Source: Schaalia odontolytica (lineage in GTDB: Bacteria > Actinomycetota > Actinomycetes > Actinomycetales > Actinomycetaceae). From it: 64,000 nucleotides of DNA. The notes under the pieces were generated by a model. That model worked only from the letters and a program-made list of their open reading frames with translations, was not told where the DNA came from and searched no databases. This document shows positions 9,097 to 17,279 of the stretch, one piece after another. Made by a program: the position numbers and the translations under genes. The stretch is taken from NCBI RefSeq assembly GCF_031191545.1, contig NZ_CP133472.1:806001-870000 (forward strand), read 5' to 3'. How positions within the stretch are numbered: position 1 is the stretch's first letter; every line of letters begins with the position of its first letter.

Positions 9097-9282
9097 TTGC
9101 TCGCCCTTAACACGCACACCACCCCCCTGAAATACGCGACCAAGACTAGCCACAACGAGCTCCTTCACCAAGATCCGTTGTAACCACCACTAGAACCTAG
9201 ACGCCACACAACCAGCGGGTCCTCCAACCTGCGCAGCATGCAACACGCGCGACTCCTCCGATCAAGTGTCGGTCGCCTACGC

Positions 9283-10371
9283 TCAACGCCGCCATCCAGC
9301 CGTGTGAAAACGCCGATTCGGACCGTCGCAGGCCTGCGTGGGCTCCGCCCACAACCTCTGAGCCGACGCAGGGATCGATGCTTGGTACGGCATCAACAGC
9401 TCAGCCACCCACGCTCTCAGTCTGTTCATGTCCTCATAGTCCGGCCACGAAACCCTGTAGATCCTCCATCCGGCGCTGCGCAGGTCGTTCTCGCGTTGGA
9501 TCCATTCGCGTTTCGCCTCAGAAAACTCAGCGTCAGTCATTCCAAGCTTGCCAATCCCATCGAACTCAAAGATGATCATGAGGCCAGGAAGCGCGATGTC
9601 TACGAAGTAGCGCCGCCCATTGACGACGACCTCATGCTGAGTGACCGCATCGAATGAACAAACAGTCTTCAATACCCACAGCAAGGCAGCCTCAGCCGGA
9701 TTCTCGCATCCAGGATCAGCGGCTCGAATAATGGCTTCAGCGCGCTGTGACGGTATGTTGCCTTGTCGTTGGTGCCACTCGGCCAGCCTACCCAGCATCT
9801 GCGACTTGACTCCATCCGCCCGGCGACGACATTCTTCCTGCGAAAAGGGGGAAAACGACGACTGCCTATGCAGCACCATACAGATCCCAACAAATGCACT
9901 CAGGTTCTCTGACCAGCAAGCCATTCGCACCGCAGCACCTATGACGCCTTCAGCTAGGACACCTCCAACAGCCTGCACTTCTCTCTCTAGCGGAGGAATA
10001 ACAGACCATCGCACCGAAACTGCGGGCACGTGAAAGCCTGCGGCACGAATCAGTCGCAGAGGCTTGCTGCCGCGGCGAGTATGAGCCCAAACAAATACGT
10101 CCGGATTCGCCTCCCACAGAGGGATGCCTCGACAGGCGAGTGAGCTTGCCCCAACAAATACTCGATCCCCACTCCCTGACGCGTGAACAGCGAGGAGGCG
10201 CGCTCGCGCCACTGTTGTCCAAGTACTCCATGGAGTCTCAAGAAGACGCTGATCTTCAACTCGAACGTAGTACCCCCGCATCACGTGCAAGCAAGCATCT
10301 GATTCCTTTTCCGCATGGGCCATTCGGAACCCGTCCGAGGAACGAATTACTGTCAATTGGTGGCTGTTCAT
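9283..10371 (-). CDS. DUF559/Vsr-like PD-(D/E)xK nuclease-domain protein
   Basis: 362 residues. The N-terminal half resembles the winged-helix plus linker seen in actinobacterial AbiEi-like or DUF559 proteins (YYVRVEDQRLLE, VFVGASSLACRGIPLWE). The C-terminal half (~220-340) has the nuclease core: ENPAEAALLWVL, VVNGRRYFVDIALPGLMIIF, EFDGIGKLG and ENDLRSAGWRIYRVSWPDY. Candidate catalytic residues are the Glu of ENPAE, the Asp of FVDIAL and the Glu of FEFDG. This family is common in actinobacterial genomes and its function is poorly known; DNA cleavage or a toxin/defence role is possible. Its base composition is visibly lower in GC than the flanking housekeeping genes. It is alone and lies between repeat arrays A and B. 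Confidence 0.75.
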   Translation of the reverse strand: MNSHQLTVIRSSDGFRMAHAEKESDACLHVMRGYYVRVEDQRLLETPWSTWTTVARARLLAVHASGSGDRVFVGASSLACRGIPLWEANPDVFVWAHTRRGSKPLRLIRAAGFHVPAVSVRWSVIPPLEREVQAVGGVLAEGVIGAAVRMACWSENLSAFVGICMVLHRQSSFSPFSQEECRRRADGVKSQMLGRLAEWHQRQGNIPSQRAEAIIRAADPGCENPAEAALLWVLKTVCSFDAVTQHEVVVNGRRYFVDIALPGLMIIFEFDGIGKLGMTDAEFSEAKREWIQRENDLRSAGWRIYRVSWPDYEDMNRLRAWVAELLMPYQASIPASAQRLWAEPTQACDGPNRRFHTAGWRR

Positions 10372-10545
10372 ATGTGGATTCTTGCAGCCTCACACGCCCG
10401 TTTCATCAACACAATCACCCGCTGTGGATAACCGACAACACCAACAAGGGGCTGTGGAAAGAGCGTATTGCGTTCCTATCCTCGTCGCAGTTAGATACGC
10501 TCTCCCCTACACTGACCGCGCCTTTACGTGTTCGAGACTGCGCTA

Positions 10546-11085
10546 CACCCGATCCGTCGGCATTACACCCCTTCTGTTCGGGTGCAGCGCTACGTAACGG
10601 GTGCAGCGCCCCACAACAGGTACAGCGAACCACAACAGGCACACGGCCACACAGCACTCCAACGGGAGCAGTGGCCCACAACGGAGCGCAACACACCACC
10701 ACAACAGCCGCAACACAAGCAGCAGTGCACCCGATCCGTCGGCATTACACCCCTTCTGTTCGGGTGCAGCGCCCCACAACGGGTGCAGCGCCACGCAACG
10801 GATGCAGCGCCCCACAACAGGTACAGCGAACCACAACAGGCACACGGCCACACAGCACTCCAACGGGACAGCGCGCAATCAAGCGCCAACCGCCACACAG
10901 CACTCCAACGGGAGCAGTGGCCGACAACGGAGCGCAACACACCACCACAACAGCCGCAACACAAGCAGCAGTGCACCCGATCCGTCGGCATTACACCCCT
11001 TCTGTTCGGGTGCAGCGCCCCACAACGGGTGCAGCGCCACGCAACGGATGCAGCGCCCCACAATAGGTGCAGGGCACCGCAACGG
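10546..11085. repeat. Array B of the 19-bp repeat family (three 39-bp cores, 11 units)
   Basis: Cores lie at 10546-10584, 10728-10766 and 10974-11012, almost identical to those of array A, followed by 3, 4 and 4 tandem 19-bp units (for example gtgcagcgccacgcaacgg). The linkers between arrays are again CA/CCA rich. The second contains an internal duplication of ccacacagcactccaacggg. Same orientation as array A. The 5' side (10372-10545) between the nuclease start and the array shows no gene. Confidence 0.95.
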
Positions 11086-11199
11086 ATGCCTTCCGAGCGA
11101 CTTGTGCCCCGAGCGACGGCGAATATGCAACGATGACAACTCCCGAACACTCGATGATCGGGGCGGGAGCTATTGCTTCCGACCTCAGCATCAGCCCTG

Positions 11200-11290
11200 G
11201 CATCCTGTCCACCGGCACGCGACCAACCGGAGATCGCGGCATCGTAACCGCCGCCGCCCAGCATCCTGTCCACCGGCACGCGACCAACCG
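11200..11290. repeat. 30-bp direct repeat pair separated by 31 nt
   Basis: The same 30 nt (starting gcatcctgtccaccggcacg, ending ccaaccg) occur at 11200-11229 and 11261-11290 with no mismatch. No third copy is seen nearby and the repeat has no internal dyad. Confidence 0.9.
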
Positions 11291-11430
11291 ATGTTACTTA
11301 GAGCGGCTGTTGCCGCATTCAAAACTGGTGTCGCAGTGTCACAACCATCCGAGCGTTACGAGACCGTCAGGCACGACGCGATTGCATCCAGCTGTCGCAG
11401 CTTCCTCCACGTAGCAAACGCCGAAGAACC

Positions 11431-11465
11431 AACAGCAACGGCAACGGCAACAGCAACAGCAACAA
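11431..11465. repeat. Hexanucleotide tract (aacagc/aacggc)
   Basis: Six consecutive 6-nt units, aacagc or aacggc with a degenerate last unit. It is a simple-sequence tract prone to length change, in a non-coding spacer. Confidence 0.85.
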
Positions 11466-11599
11466 GCAGAAACCATCACACCCTTAGGAGCCTGGGATGC
11501 GCGCGGCAGCGCGACATCACTCCCGCCAAGTAAGCCGGGTTGATCGATCCACAGACTCTGTCCCCCCAGACTCTGACTAAAGCGCCTCGTTCCTGAACG

Positions 11600-13396
11600 T
11601 CAACCTTGCGCCACCCCAACCAGGCTGACGACTCGCGCGGAGGCCGGGGTGCCACTGTCTCGGGACCATCGGGCGACGACTTCTGCCACATCGATTGACG
11701 GATCGACGAGCAGCGCCGTGGACAGTGCCTCTGCTAGCACCCCTGACGTCGCCACGACGCTGACCTGTCGCACGCCGGAGCGTGCCGAGCATCCCGTGCG
11801 CGGGTCGATGATGTGGTGGGTGAGCAGGCGTGCGCCTATCTCGCTTGTTTCACGCAACGTTTCACACGCACCCGACGCGAAGACGAGGCCATCAGTTAGC
11901 GCAGCGGGGGACAGATCACGCGGGGCCGCAGACGCCGTGATGCCAGAACCGGCAGCGTCTGACGCAGTAGGAGCATCCCCGACGACACGCGAGGCCGGCG
12001 CCGACTCAACGGAAGCTTCAGGAGCTGGGGCACCAGCCGCATCTAACCCAGCAGACTCTCCGCCGCCACCGTCTCGATCGCCGCGGCGCACCAGCCCACC
12101 GAGCGGGCCAAGGTTGTCGCCCGAGGTCGACAGGGATGCCATGCCGTCGGCGGGCAACTCAACGACATCGGCGACACGGGTGGGCGAACCATTCGGGTCT
12201 CGCATCCCGGCACGCCAGGGGGTCCCATCAGAGCGGGTACCGTACACGGATACCGAGGACGTTCCCACGGATACGAGGACGCCGCGGGCCCCCAAGCTCA
12301 CCGCGAGGTCTCGGCACGCGTCCGCCGTGTAACCCTTTGCGATGCCACCCAGGTCCACGCGCGGCCGCGACAAGTTATCGCCGGATGTCGGGGAGCTCGG
12401 CGCAGTAGACGCGCCCGTATCCGAGTCGATTGCCGAGCCAAAAAATCTGCTCGAGACACGGTCGTCTCGCTCATGCCAAGTGTCCACGGATCGAGCTTCT
12501 GAATCAGCTCTGGCGCGGGCAGCGCGGGGGTGCCTGAGGAAGAGTCCGGTGCCACCTTCGCGCGCAGGATCGACGTCAGCAATTGGCGCACGCAGCGCCC
12601 ATCGTCGCTCACCGATGCGCGTGAGGCATTCGAGAGACGAGGCAGTCATCGCCGCCTGAATAGCCGTCGTGTCGGGCGCTGGCGGCATCGGGGATCCCGC
12701 GACGTACGCTGCCCGCATGGACTTCACATCCCACGCGGCCACAAGCGGGCCGATCAGCGGGTTAAACGCGCCCCCTGTCGCCTCCGCGAGCACCAGAGAG
12801 CATCGCAGCAGACGGTCCGTTTCTTCGCTCACGACGAGGCCGGGTCCGGTCTGAGCGCGCGCGTCTCCGTCGTGGGATGGTGGCGGGCAATCGACCGCGG
12901 TATCCGCCACGTTGGTATTCTCGCCGACATCCGCACGGGCCGCGGGGATGCGGGCGGGCGACGATGAGGCGTTGTCAATAACATCACTGAACGCCCGCGC
13001 GGGCAGCGGCGTTTCATCGAGGTGAGCATCGTCGAAGGAGGCATTGAGGCGCGAGATTTCTGAGGTTGGCCGAAACACGCTCCACATGTCCTCGTGGCGC
13101 GCCACAACCTCGACGACGGCGTTGACGATCGACATGCCGTCCCCGCCCCAGCCGATGATGTCGACGCGGGTACCCATCGCGGGGAAGGACGAACGCCACA
13201 TCGGCGGAGCTGCGAGGCAGGCCTGCGCATCGGACGGTGACGCAGCAGGGGCCGCAGCAGGGTCGACGGTTGAAGCAACATCCTGGGCGCTTGAGCCGCG
13301 GGCGGACGCGTTGGATTCAGCGGCACGGAGGTGTGCCGCGACGTGGGTCGGGTGAGGCACTCCAGCCTCGTCCCGCGCGACGTCGGCCCCCGCCAC
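11600..13396 (-). CDS. apbE: FAD:protein FMN transferase ApbE, enlarged
   Basis: ApbE transfers FMN from FAD onto a Thr/Ser of target proteins outside the membrane. Seen here: SSFPAMGTRVDI (~69-80), EATGGAFNPLIGPLV (~205-219), DLGGIAKGYTADA (~348-360), LVSVGTSSVSVYG, STSGD, and HHIIDPRTG near the C-terminus with its terminal Ala-rich region. The usual length is 300-350 residues; this one has 598, because Ala/Ser/Asp-rich stretches interrupt the domain (~141-187, ~272-345, ~415-490). The start is a GTG 10 nt after the stop of the FMN-binding lipoprotein gene, its likely substrate. The first ~65 residues have no clear signal peptide or lipobox, so the true start could be further downstream. Last gene of the iron operon. 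Confidence 0.88.
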   Translation of the reverse strand: MAGADVARDEAGVPHPTHVAAHLRAAESNASARGSSAQDVASTVDPAAAPAASPSDAQACLAAPPMWRSSFPAMGTRVDIIGWGGDGMSIVNAVVEVVARHEDMWSVFRPTSEISRLNASFDDAHLDETPLPARAFSDVIDNASSSPARIPAARADVGENTNVADTAVDCPPPSHDGDARAQTGPGLVVSEETDRLLRCSLVLAEATGGAFNPLIGPLVAAWDVKSMRAAYVAGSPMPPAPDTTAIQAAMTASSLECLTRIGERRWALRAPIADVDPAREGGTGLFLRHPRAARARADSEARSVDTWHERDDRVSSRFFGSAIDSDTGASTAPSSPTSGDNLSRPRVDLGGIAKGYTADACRDLAVSLGARGVLVSVGTSSVSVYGTRSDGTPWRAGMRDPNGSPTRVADVVELPADGMASLSTSGDNLGPLGGLVRRGDRDGGGGESAGLDAAGAPAPEASVESAPASRVVGDAPTASDAAGSGITASAAPRDLSPAALTDGLVFASGACETLRETSEIGARLLTHHIIDPRTGCSARSGVRQVSVVATSGVLAEALSTALLVDPSIDVAEVVARWSRDSGTPASARVVSLVGVAQG

Positions 13397-13406
13397 GGGG
13401 ATCGGC

Positions 13407-13982
13407 TCAGCCGTCGGAGCCTCCGAGGTCCTTGTCGAGTTCGCCGTCTTTGGTGGCGTCGTTCAGGCCCGGGATGTTGATGTCGTCGGCACCGTCGGGG
13501 GACACGCCCTGGGCGGCGGCGATGGCGCGGATGGCGGCCTGTACGAACTGCTGGTGGGCGACGGTCGCGCCGGTGATGACGTCGACCTTGGCGGGGTCGC
13601 CGACCTGGGTGAGGTTCTCGGAGTACTCCTGATAGGAGGCGACGGCGGCCTGGGCCTTCTTGTAGTAGTCCTCGTTGAAGACTTCGCCCGACGAGCTCTT
13701 GCCGTAGTCGGCACCCTTGTCCGTGCCGTCGGCCAGCGTCGTCTCGTAGGAGGTGGCGGTGATGCGTCCGCCCTCGACGGTGATGGTGATGGTGCCGATG
13801 GAGCCCTGGTCGTCGGCGTTGGACTGGGCGGTCCACGTACCGTCGCTCATGGGCTTGGTCATGTCCAGGCCGGTAGAGGGCGTGCACGCTGCCAGGATGG
13901 TCGCACCGAGGGCCCCGAGGACCGCGTACGAGGCCGGCGCCGCCCAACGGGATCGGCTCTCAACAGTGGTGGGCGTGATCAT
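13407..13982 (-). CDS. FMN-binding-domain lipoprotein, predicted ApbE target
   Basis: 191 residues. The start at 13982 is chosen because ATGA overlaps the ATPase stop and a GGACAAGG stretch lies just upstream. The N-terminal signal segment ends in a lipobox (ILAAC, Cys33), so the mature protein is predicted to be a lipid-anchored outer-face protein. The FMN_bind domain (~45-158) contains DVITGAT at 134-140, which matches the ApbE flavinylation motif D-x-x-(S/T)-G-A-T; Thr140 would carry the covalent FMN. It sits between the ABC ATPase and apbE of the iron operon. I infer a role in passing electrons to extracytoplasmic ferric iron or to P19/FtrD. Confidence 0.88.
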   Translation of the reverse strand: MITPTTVESRSRWAAPASYAVLGALGATILAACTPSTGLDMTKPMSDGTWTAQSNADDQGSIGTITITVEGGRITATSYETTLADGTDKGADYGKSSSGEVFNEDYYKKAQAAVASYQEYSENLTQVGDPAKVDVITGATVAHQQFVQAAIRAIAAAQGVSPDGADDINIPGLNDATKDGELDKDLGGSDG

Positions 13983-14803
13983 CGCACCTTGTCCTTTCCG
14001 CTGCGCGCGCTGCCGTCGCGACCGGGCACGATGAGCCCGGAGGCGCGCTGTTCGCAATCGTGGTTGTGCCAGGTTTCTTTCACGACCTTACCGTGGTCGA
14101 GTCGGATCTCGCGCTGGCCCTGTTCGGCGACGAGCGCGTCGTGGGTGACGACCATGAGGGTCGTGCCCTCCTGGTGGAGCTGGTTGAACAGGTCGAGGAC
14201 GATCTCCTCGTTGGTTTCGTCCAGGTTGCCGGTAGGCTCGTCGGCGAGGACCAGCTTGGGGTAGTTGATGAGGGCGCGGGCCACGCACACGCGCTGCTGC
14301 TCGCCGCCGGAGAGCTGGCGGGGCAGGTGGGTGGCGCGGTCGGCGAGGCCGACGCGGTCGAGGGCCTCGAGGGCTTCTTTCTCGTCGGGCATCGAGTGGT
14401 AGTACTGGGCAACCATGACGTTCTCGAGGGCCGTCAGGTGGCCGATCAGGTGGAACTGCTGGAAGACGAGGCCGATGGTGCGGCAGCGCACCTCGGTGAG
14501 CTCGTCGGCCGTCAGATCGGAGATGTCGTGCCCGTCGAGCATGACGGTGCCCTTGGTGGCGGTGTCCATGGCACCGACGATGTTCATGAGGGTCGTCTTG
14601 CCGGAGCCGGAAGGGCCGACGATGGAGACCCACTGGCCGCGCGGGATCTCCAGCGACACGTCGTCGAGGGCGTGCAGGTCTCCGTAGATCTTGGAGACGC
14701 CGTCGAGGGTGAGCAGGGCGTCCGTGGAGGACGAGGCGCCAATGGTCTCGTTCGGCTCTGTCGCGGCGGTGGTGGTGTCGGGGCTGGTCATGGTGACTCT
14801 CAT
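13979..14803 (-). CDS. ABC transporter ATPase of the P19-type iron system (MacB/LolD class)
   Basis: 274 residues with all ABC signatures: Walker A GPSGSGKTT (~58-66), Q-loop VFQQFHL, signature LSGGEQQRV, Walker B LVLADEPTGNLDE and the H-loop VVTHD. The class is that of FtsE/LolD/MacB ATPases, which work with FtsX-type permeases. It overlaps the upstream permease stop by 4 nt (ATGA) and the downstream lipoprotein start. The C-terminal tail after the H-loop is ~40 residues. It should energise the two FtsX-like proteins encoded just upstream; in Campylobacter the equivalent is Cj1663. Confidence 0.92.
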   Translation of the reverse strand: MRVTMTSPDTTTAATEPNETIGASSSTDALLTLDGVSKIYGDLHALDDVSLEIPRGQWVSIVGPSGSGKTTLMNIVGAMDTATKGTVMLDGHDISDLTADELTEVRCRTIGLVFQQFHLIGHLTALENVMVAQYYHSMPDEKEALEALDRVGLADRATHLPRQLSGGEQQRVCVARALINYPKLVLADEPTGNLDETNEEIVLDLFNQLHQEGTTLMVVTHDALVAEQGQREIRLDHGKVVKETWHNHDCEQRASGLIVPGRDGSARSGKDKVR

Positions 14804-15996
14804 TCTCCGCGCAGCACGAGCGCGGGGTCGACGGCCAGTGCGCGGCGCACGGGCGGGAGACAGGCGAGGACGGCGATGAGGATCGAGCAGGCGACCGTGC
14901 CGAGGAGGATCACGGGGTGCAGCGAAATGCTCCGGTGGAAGACGGAGGTGGAGATGAGGACGGCGAGGCCGTAACCGGCCCCGGCCCCCAGGATGCCTCC
15001 GATGAGGCCGAGCATGACGCCCTCACCCATGAACTCGCGGGTGATGGATCGGGCGGTGGCACCCAGCGCCTTGCGCAGGCCGATCTCGTTGCGTCGCTCG
15101 GTGACGACGGCGATCATCGTGGTGGACACGCCGATCATGGTCAGCGCCAGCACGATGACGGTGATGACGACCAGAAGGGATCGCAGCATAGTGAGCACGC
15201 CCGTGTCGGACTGGGCGAGGCGTCGCACCGTCTGCGCGTGAATGTCGGGGTTCGCGGCGTTCATCGCGTCGGCGATGGCGGCGAGCTCATCACCCTCGAG
15301 GGCGATCGAGTACTCGGCGAGCGACACGGTGTCACTCTGGCCAGTGAGCGCGCTCATGTCCTGGCTGGACATGTACACGTAGCCGTCCTCGTTGCCGCCG
15401 GTCTTGAGGATGCCGGACACGGTCAGGGTGACGGTGCGTGGATCAACCTTGAGGGTCGCGTCAGCGTCTCCGGACTGGACGTGCGCGCCCTTGGAGGAGG
15501 CACCGGTGTCCAACTGGCTCACCGTGATCGCATCCCCGGCCTTCACGTCGATGGTCGAGGCGATCTGCTCGCCCACGAGGACCTGTCCGCTTGCCGCAGG
15601 CCACTGCCCGTCGACGAACCAGTAGGGGTTCATGGCGTGCACGGCCTCCAGGTCGGCACCGCCTGCAACGTAGGGCTGGTCGTTAATCGTGACCGTCTCG
15701 TAGTCAAAGGCCGCGGAACCGACCAGTGCGGTCGCGGGAATCTGAGCGGTCGCGGCAGCCACGGCCTCGTCCGTGATGGGCACGTCCCCGGCGGGGGTAA
15801 CGACCAGGTTGGCACCGTAGGAGCGGATCTCGCGGGCCAGCTGGGCCGGGACGTCGACGGCGATCGTGACGAGGCCGGACAGCGTGGTCGCACCGATGGC
15901 GACGGCGAGGACCGCGATGAGAACGCGGGAACGGCGGCGCAGGATGGAGGAGGTGACCATCCGCCAGAACATTGCTCGTCTGGACATGGGCGTCAC
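14800..15996 (-). CDS. FtsX/MacB-type permease 2 of the iron system
   Basis: 398 residues. One N-terminal membrane helix (RVLIAVLAVAIGATTLSGLV, ~22-41) is followed by a ~220-residue extracytoplasmic MacB_PCD domain. The C-terminal FtsX domain has three membrane segments (~268-290, ~325-350, ~360-380) and the motif RRNEIGLRKALGAT that precedes the first of the last two. This is the usual MacB/FtsX layout. It overlaps the neighbouring genes by 4 nt on both sides, indicating translational coupling. It probably forms a heterodimer with the 425-residue permease. In Campylobacter the pair is Cj1661/Cj1662. Confidence 0.88.
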   Translation of the reverse strand: MTPMSRRAMFWRMVTSSILRRRSRVLIAVLAVAIGATTLSGLVTIAVDVPAQLAREIRSYGANLVVTPAGDVPITDEAVAAATAQIPATALVGSAAFDYETVTINDQPYVAGGADLEAVHAMNPYWFVDGQWPAASGQVLVGEQIASTIDVKAGDAITVSQLDTGASSKGAHVQSGDADATLKVDPRTVTLTVSGILKTGGNEDGYVYMSSQDMSALTGQSDTVSLAEYSIALEGDELAAIADAMNAANPDIHAQTVRRLAQSDTGVLTMLRSLLVVITVIVLALTMIGVSTTMIAVVTERRNEIGLRKALGATARSITREFMGEGVMLGLIGGILGAGAGYGLAVLISTSVFHRSISLHPVILLGTVACSILIAVLACLPPVRRALAVDPALVLRGE

Positions 15997-17270
15997 CTTC
16001 CGTGCAGGACTTCCGCCGCGTTGAGGCGCAGCAGGTAGCGGATCGCCGGGATGGATGCTCCCAGGACGACGAGGACGACGAGGACTGCGACGAGGCCAAC
16101 GACGACGGGCACGAAGGCGATGGAGGAGCCAAAAACCATGTATCCGATCGCCTGCGCGAGGGCGAGGCCTCCGCCGTAGCCGAGGGCACCGCCGACCAGG
16201 CCGACGATGACCGTTTCGGTCAGGAACAGGGCGATGATTTGCTTGTCTTTGGCACCCACGGCCTTCATGAGGCCGATTTCGCTGGAACGCTCCATGACGC
16301 CTGCGGTCACCAGGTTCGCAATGGCCAGGGCCGAGGCGATGAGCGCCAGGACGGTCACGAGGACCATGAGCAGCTGGGTCTTTTCCAGGATGACGCCTTC
16401 GGACTGGGCGACCTGGCGGACCGGGCGGGCCACAGAGTCCGTCATGACTTCCTCGATCTGGAAGGCGATGGAGGAGACGTAGGCGGTGCAGTACCAGGTT
16501 TCCTTCTCGGATACGCTCAGCGAGTTCGGGTTCTTCGCCGCCTTGCGCGCCAGGTCATTGTCCGGCGTCGTCAGGGCGGATACCTCGACGCTGCCGACGA
16601 TGCCCTCGCGGCCCATGAGCGCCTGGGAGGCGGCAAGGTGGATGAACACGCCGCGGTCGGCGTCGTCGCCGCTGGTGAGGATGCCGCGCACCGTGAAGTC
16701 GCGGCTTATTCCTTCGCGGGTGAGCGTGAAGGAGTCCCCGACGCCGAGGCCTCGTGCGGCCGCGTAGGCGGATCCCACGAGGGCACCGCTATCGTCGTCG
16801 TCCGCGGGCCACGCGCCCTCGATGCTCCACCAGCCGCGCAGCTTATCCAGGCCGGTTTCGACGCTCTCGCCGGTTGCCAGCGCCAGATTGTGGCTAAACC
16901 AGGTGCCGGTCGTGGGGACGTGTTCGCCCGACGCATCGGTGGCAGACACGCTGAGCAGGGGCGCGAAGTCGAGGATGTTGTACGTCCAGAAGATCGTCTT
17001 GATGTTGCCGAGCTCGTCCTCGCGCAGGTAGGAGCGCGCCTCGGTGGCTTCGCCCGTGCTGTACAGGTCGTCGAGGAGGGCAGCGCCCTGGGGGCGCACC
17101 ACGATGTTCGCTCCGTAGGACTTCAGTTCCTGGTTGACCTTGTCGCCCACGTTGAACATCACGGAGAGCATTGAGGTGGCCACGCACGCGCCCAGCGCGA
17201 CGGTCAGGGCGATCATCAGGTGACGGTTACCGCGCCTCGTGAGCGCACTGCGGAGCATTCGGAGAAACAC
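15993..17270 (-). CDS. FtsX/MacB-type permease 1 of the iron system
   Basis: 425 residues. An N-terminal helix (HLMIALTVALGACVATSML, ~18-36) is followed by a large extracytoplasmic domain with the motif LKSYGANIVVRPQG, also found in its partner as IRSYGANLVVTPAG, so the two are paralogues. The C-terminal FtsX domain carries RSSEIGLMKAVGAKDKQI and three membrane segments. The gene starts 10 nt after the FtrD-like gene and overlaps the next permease by 4 nt. FtsX-type proteins often transmit mechanical force rather than form a channel, so the substrate path is unclear. Confidence 0.88.
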   Translation of the reverse strand: MFLRMLRSALTRRGNRHLMIALTVALGACVATSMLSVMFNVGDKVNQELKSYGANIVVRPQGAALLDDLYSTGEATEARSYLREDELGNIKTIFWTYNILDFAPLLSVSATDASGEHVPTTGTWFSHNLALATGESVETGLDKLRGWWSIEGAWPADDDDSGALVGSAYAAARGLGVGDSFTLTREGISRDFTVRGILTSGDDADRGVFIHLAASQALMGREGIVGSVEVSALTTPDNDLARKAAKNPNSLSVSEKETWYCTAYVSSIAFQIEEVMTDSVARPVRQVAQSEGVILEKTQLLMVLVTVLALIASALAIANLVTAGVMERSSEIGLMKAVGAKDKQIIALFLTETVIVGLVGGALGYGGGLALAQAIGYMVFGSSIAFVPVVVGLVAVLVVLVVLGASIPAIRYLLRLNAAEVLHGR

Positions 17271-17279
17271 GCCTGAGCC

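Larger units (their letters stand above)
11086..11599. other. Gene-free spacer between array B and apbE
   Basis: About 510 nt without a convincing gene on either strand. It holds the 30-bp direct repeat pair at 11200-11290 and the hexanucleotide tract at 11431-11465. No clear terminator hairpin with T tract is seen for the apbE end. Confidence 0.6.

Noticed and set aside
8554-9183. Several repetitive open frames across repeat array A
   Set aside because: They arise from the 19-bp units read in all frames, with no ribosome sites and no consistent frame between copies.
11200-11290. CRISPR mini-array
   Set aside because: Only two repeats, no dyad in the repeat, no leader and no cas genes in the window; kept as a low-interest finding instead of a CRISPR call.
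10528-11533. Repetitive open frames on both strands across array B
   Set aside because: Same reason as for array A; frames shift between units because 19 is not divisible by 3.
13554-17174. Plus-strand frames opposite the iron operon
   Set aside because: Antisense shadows rich in Gly, Asp, Val and His with no domain; the minus-strand genes carry all recognised motifs.
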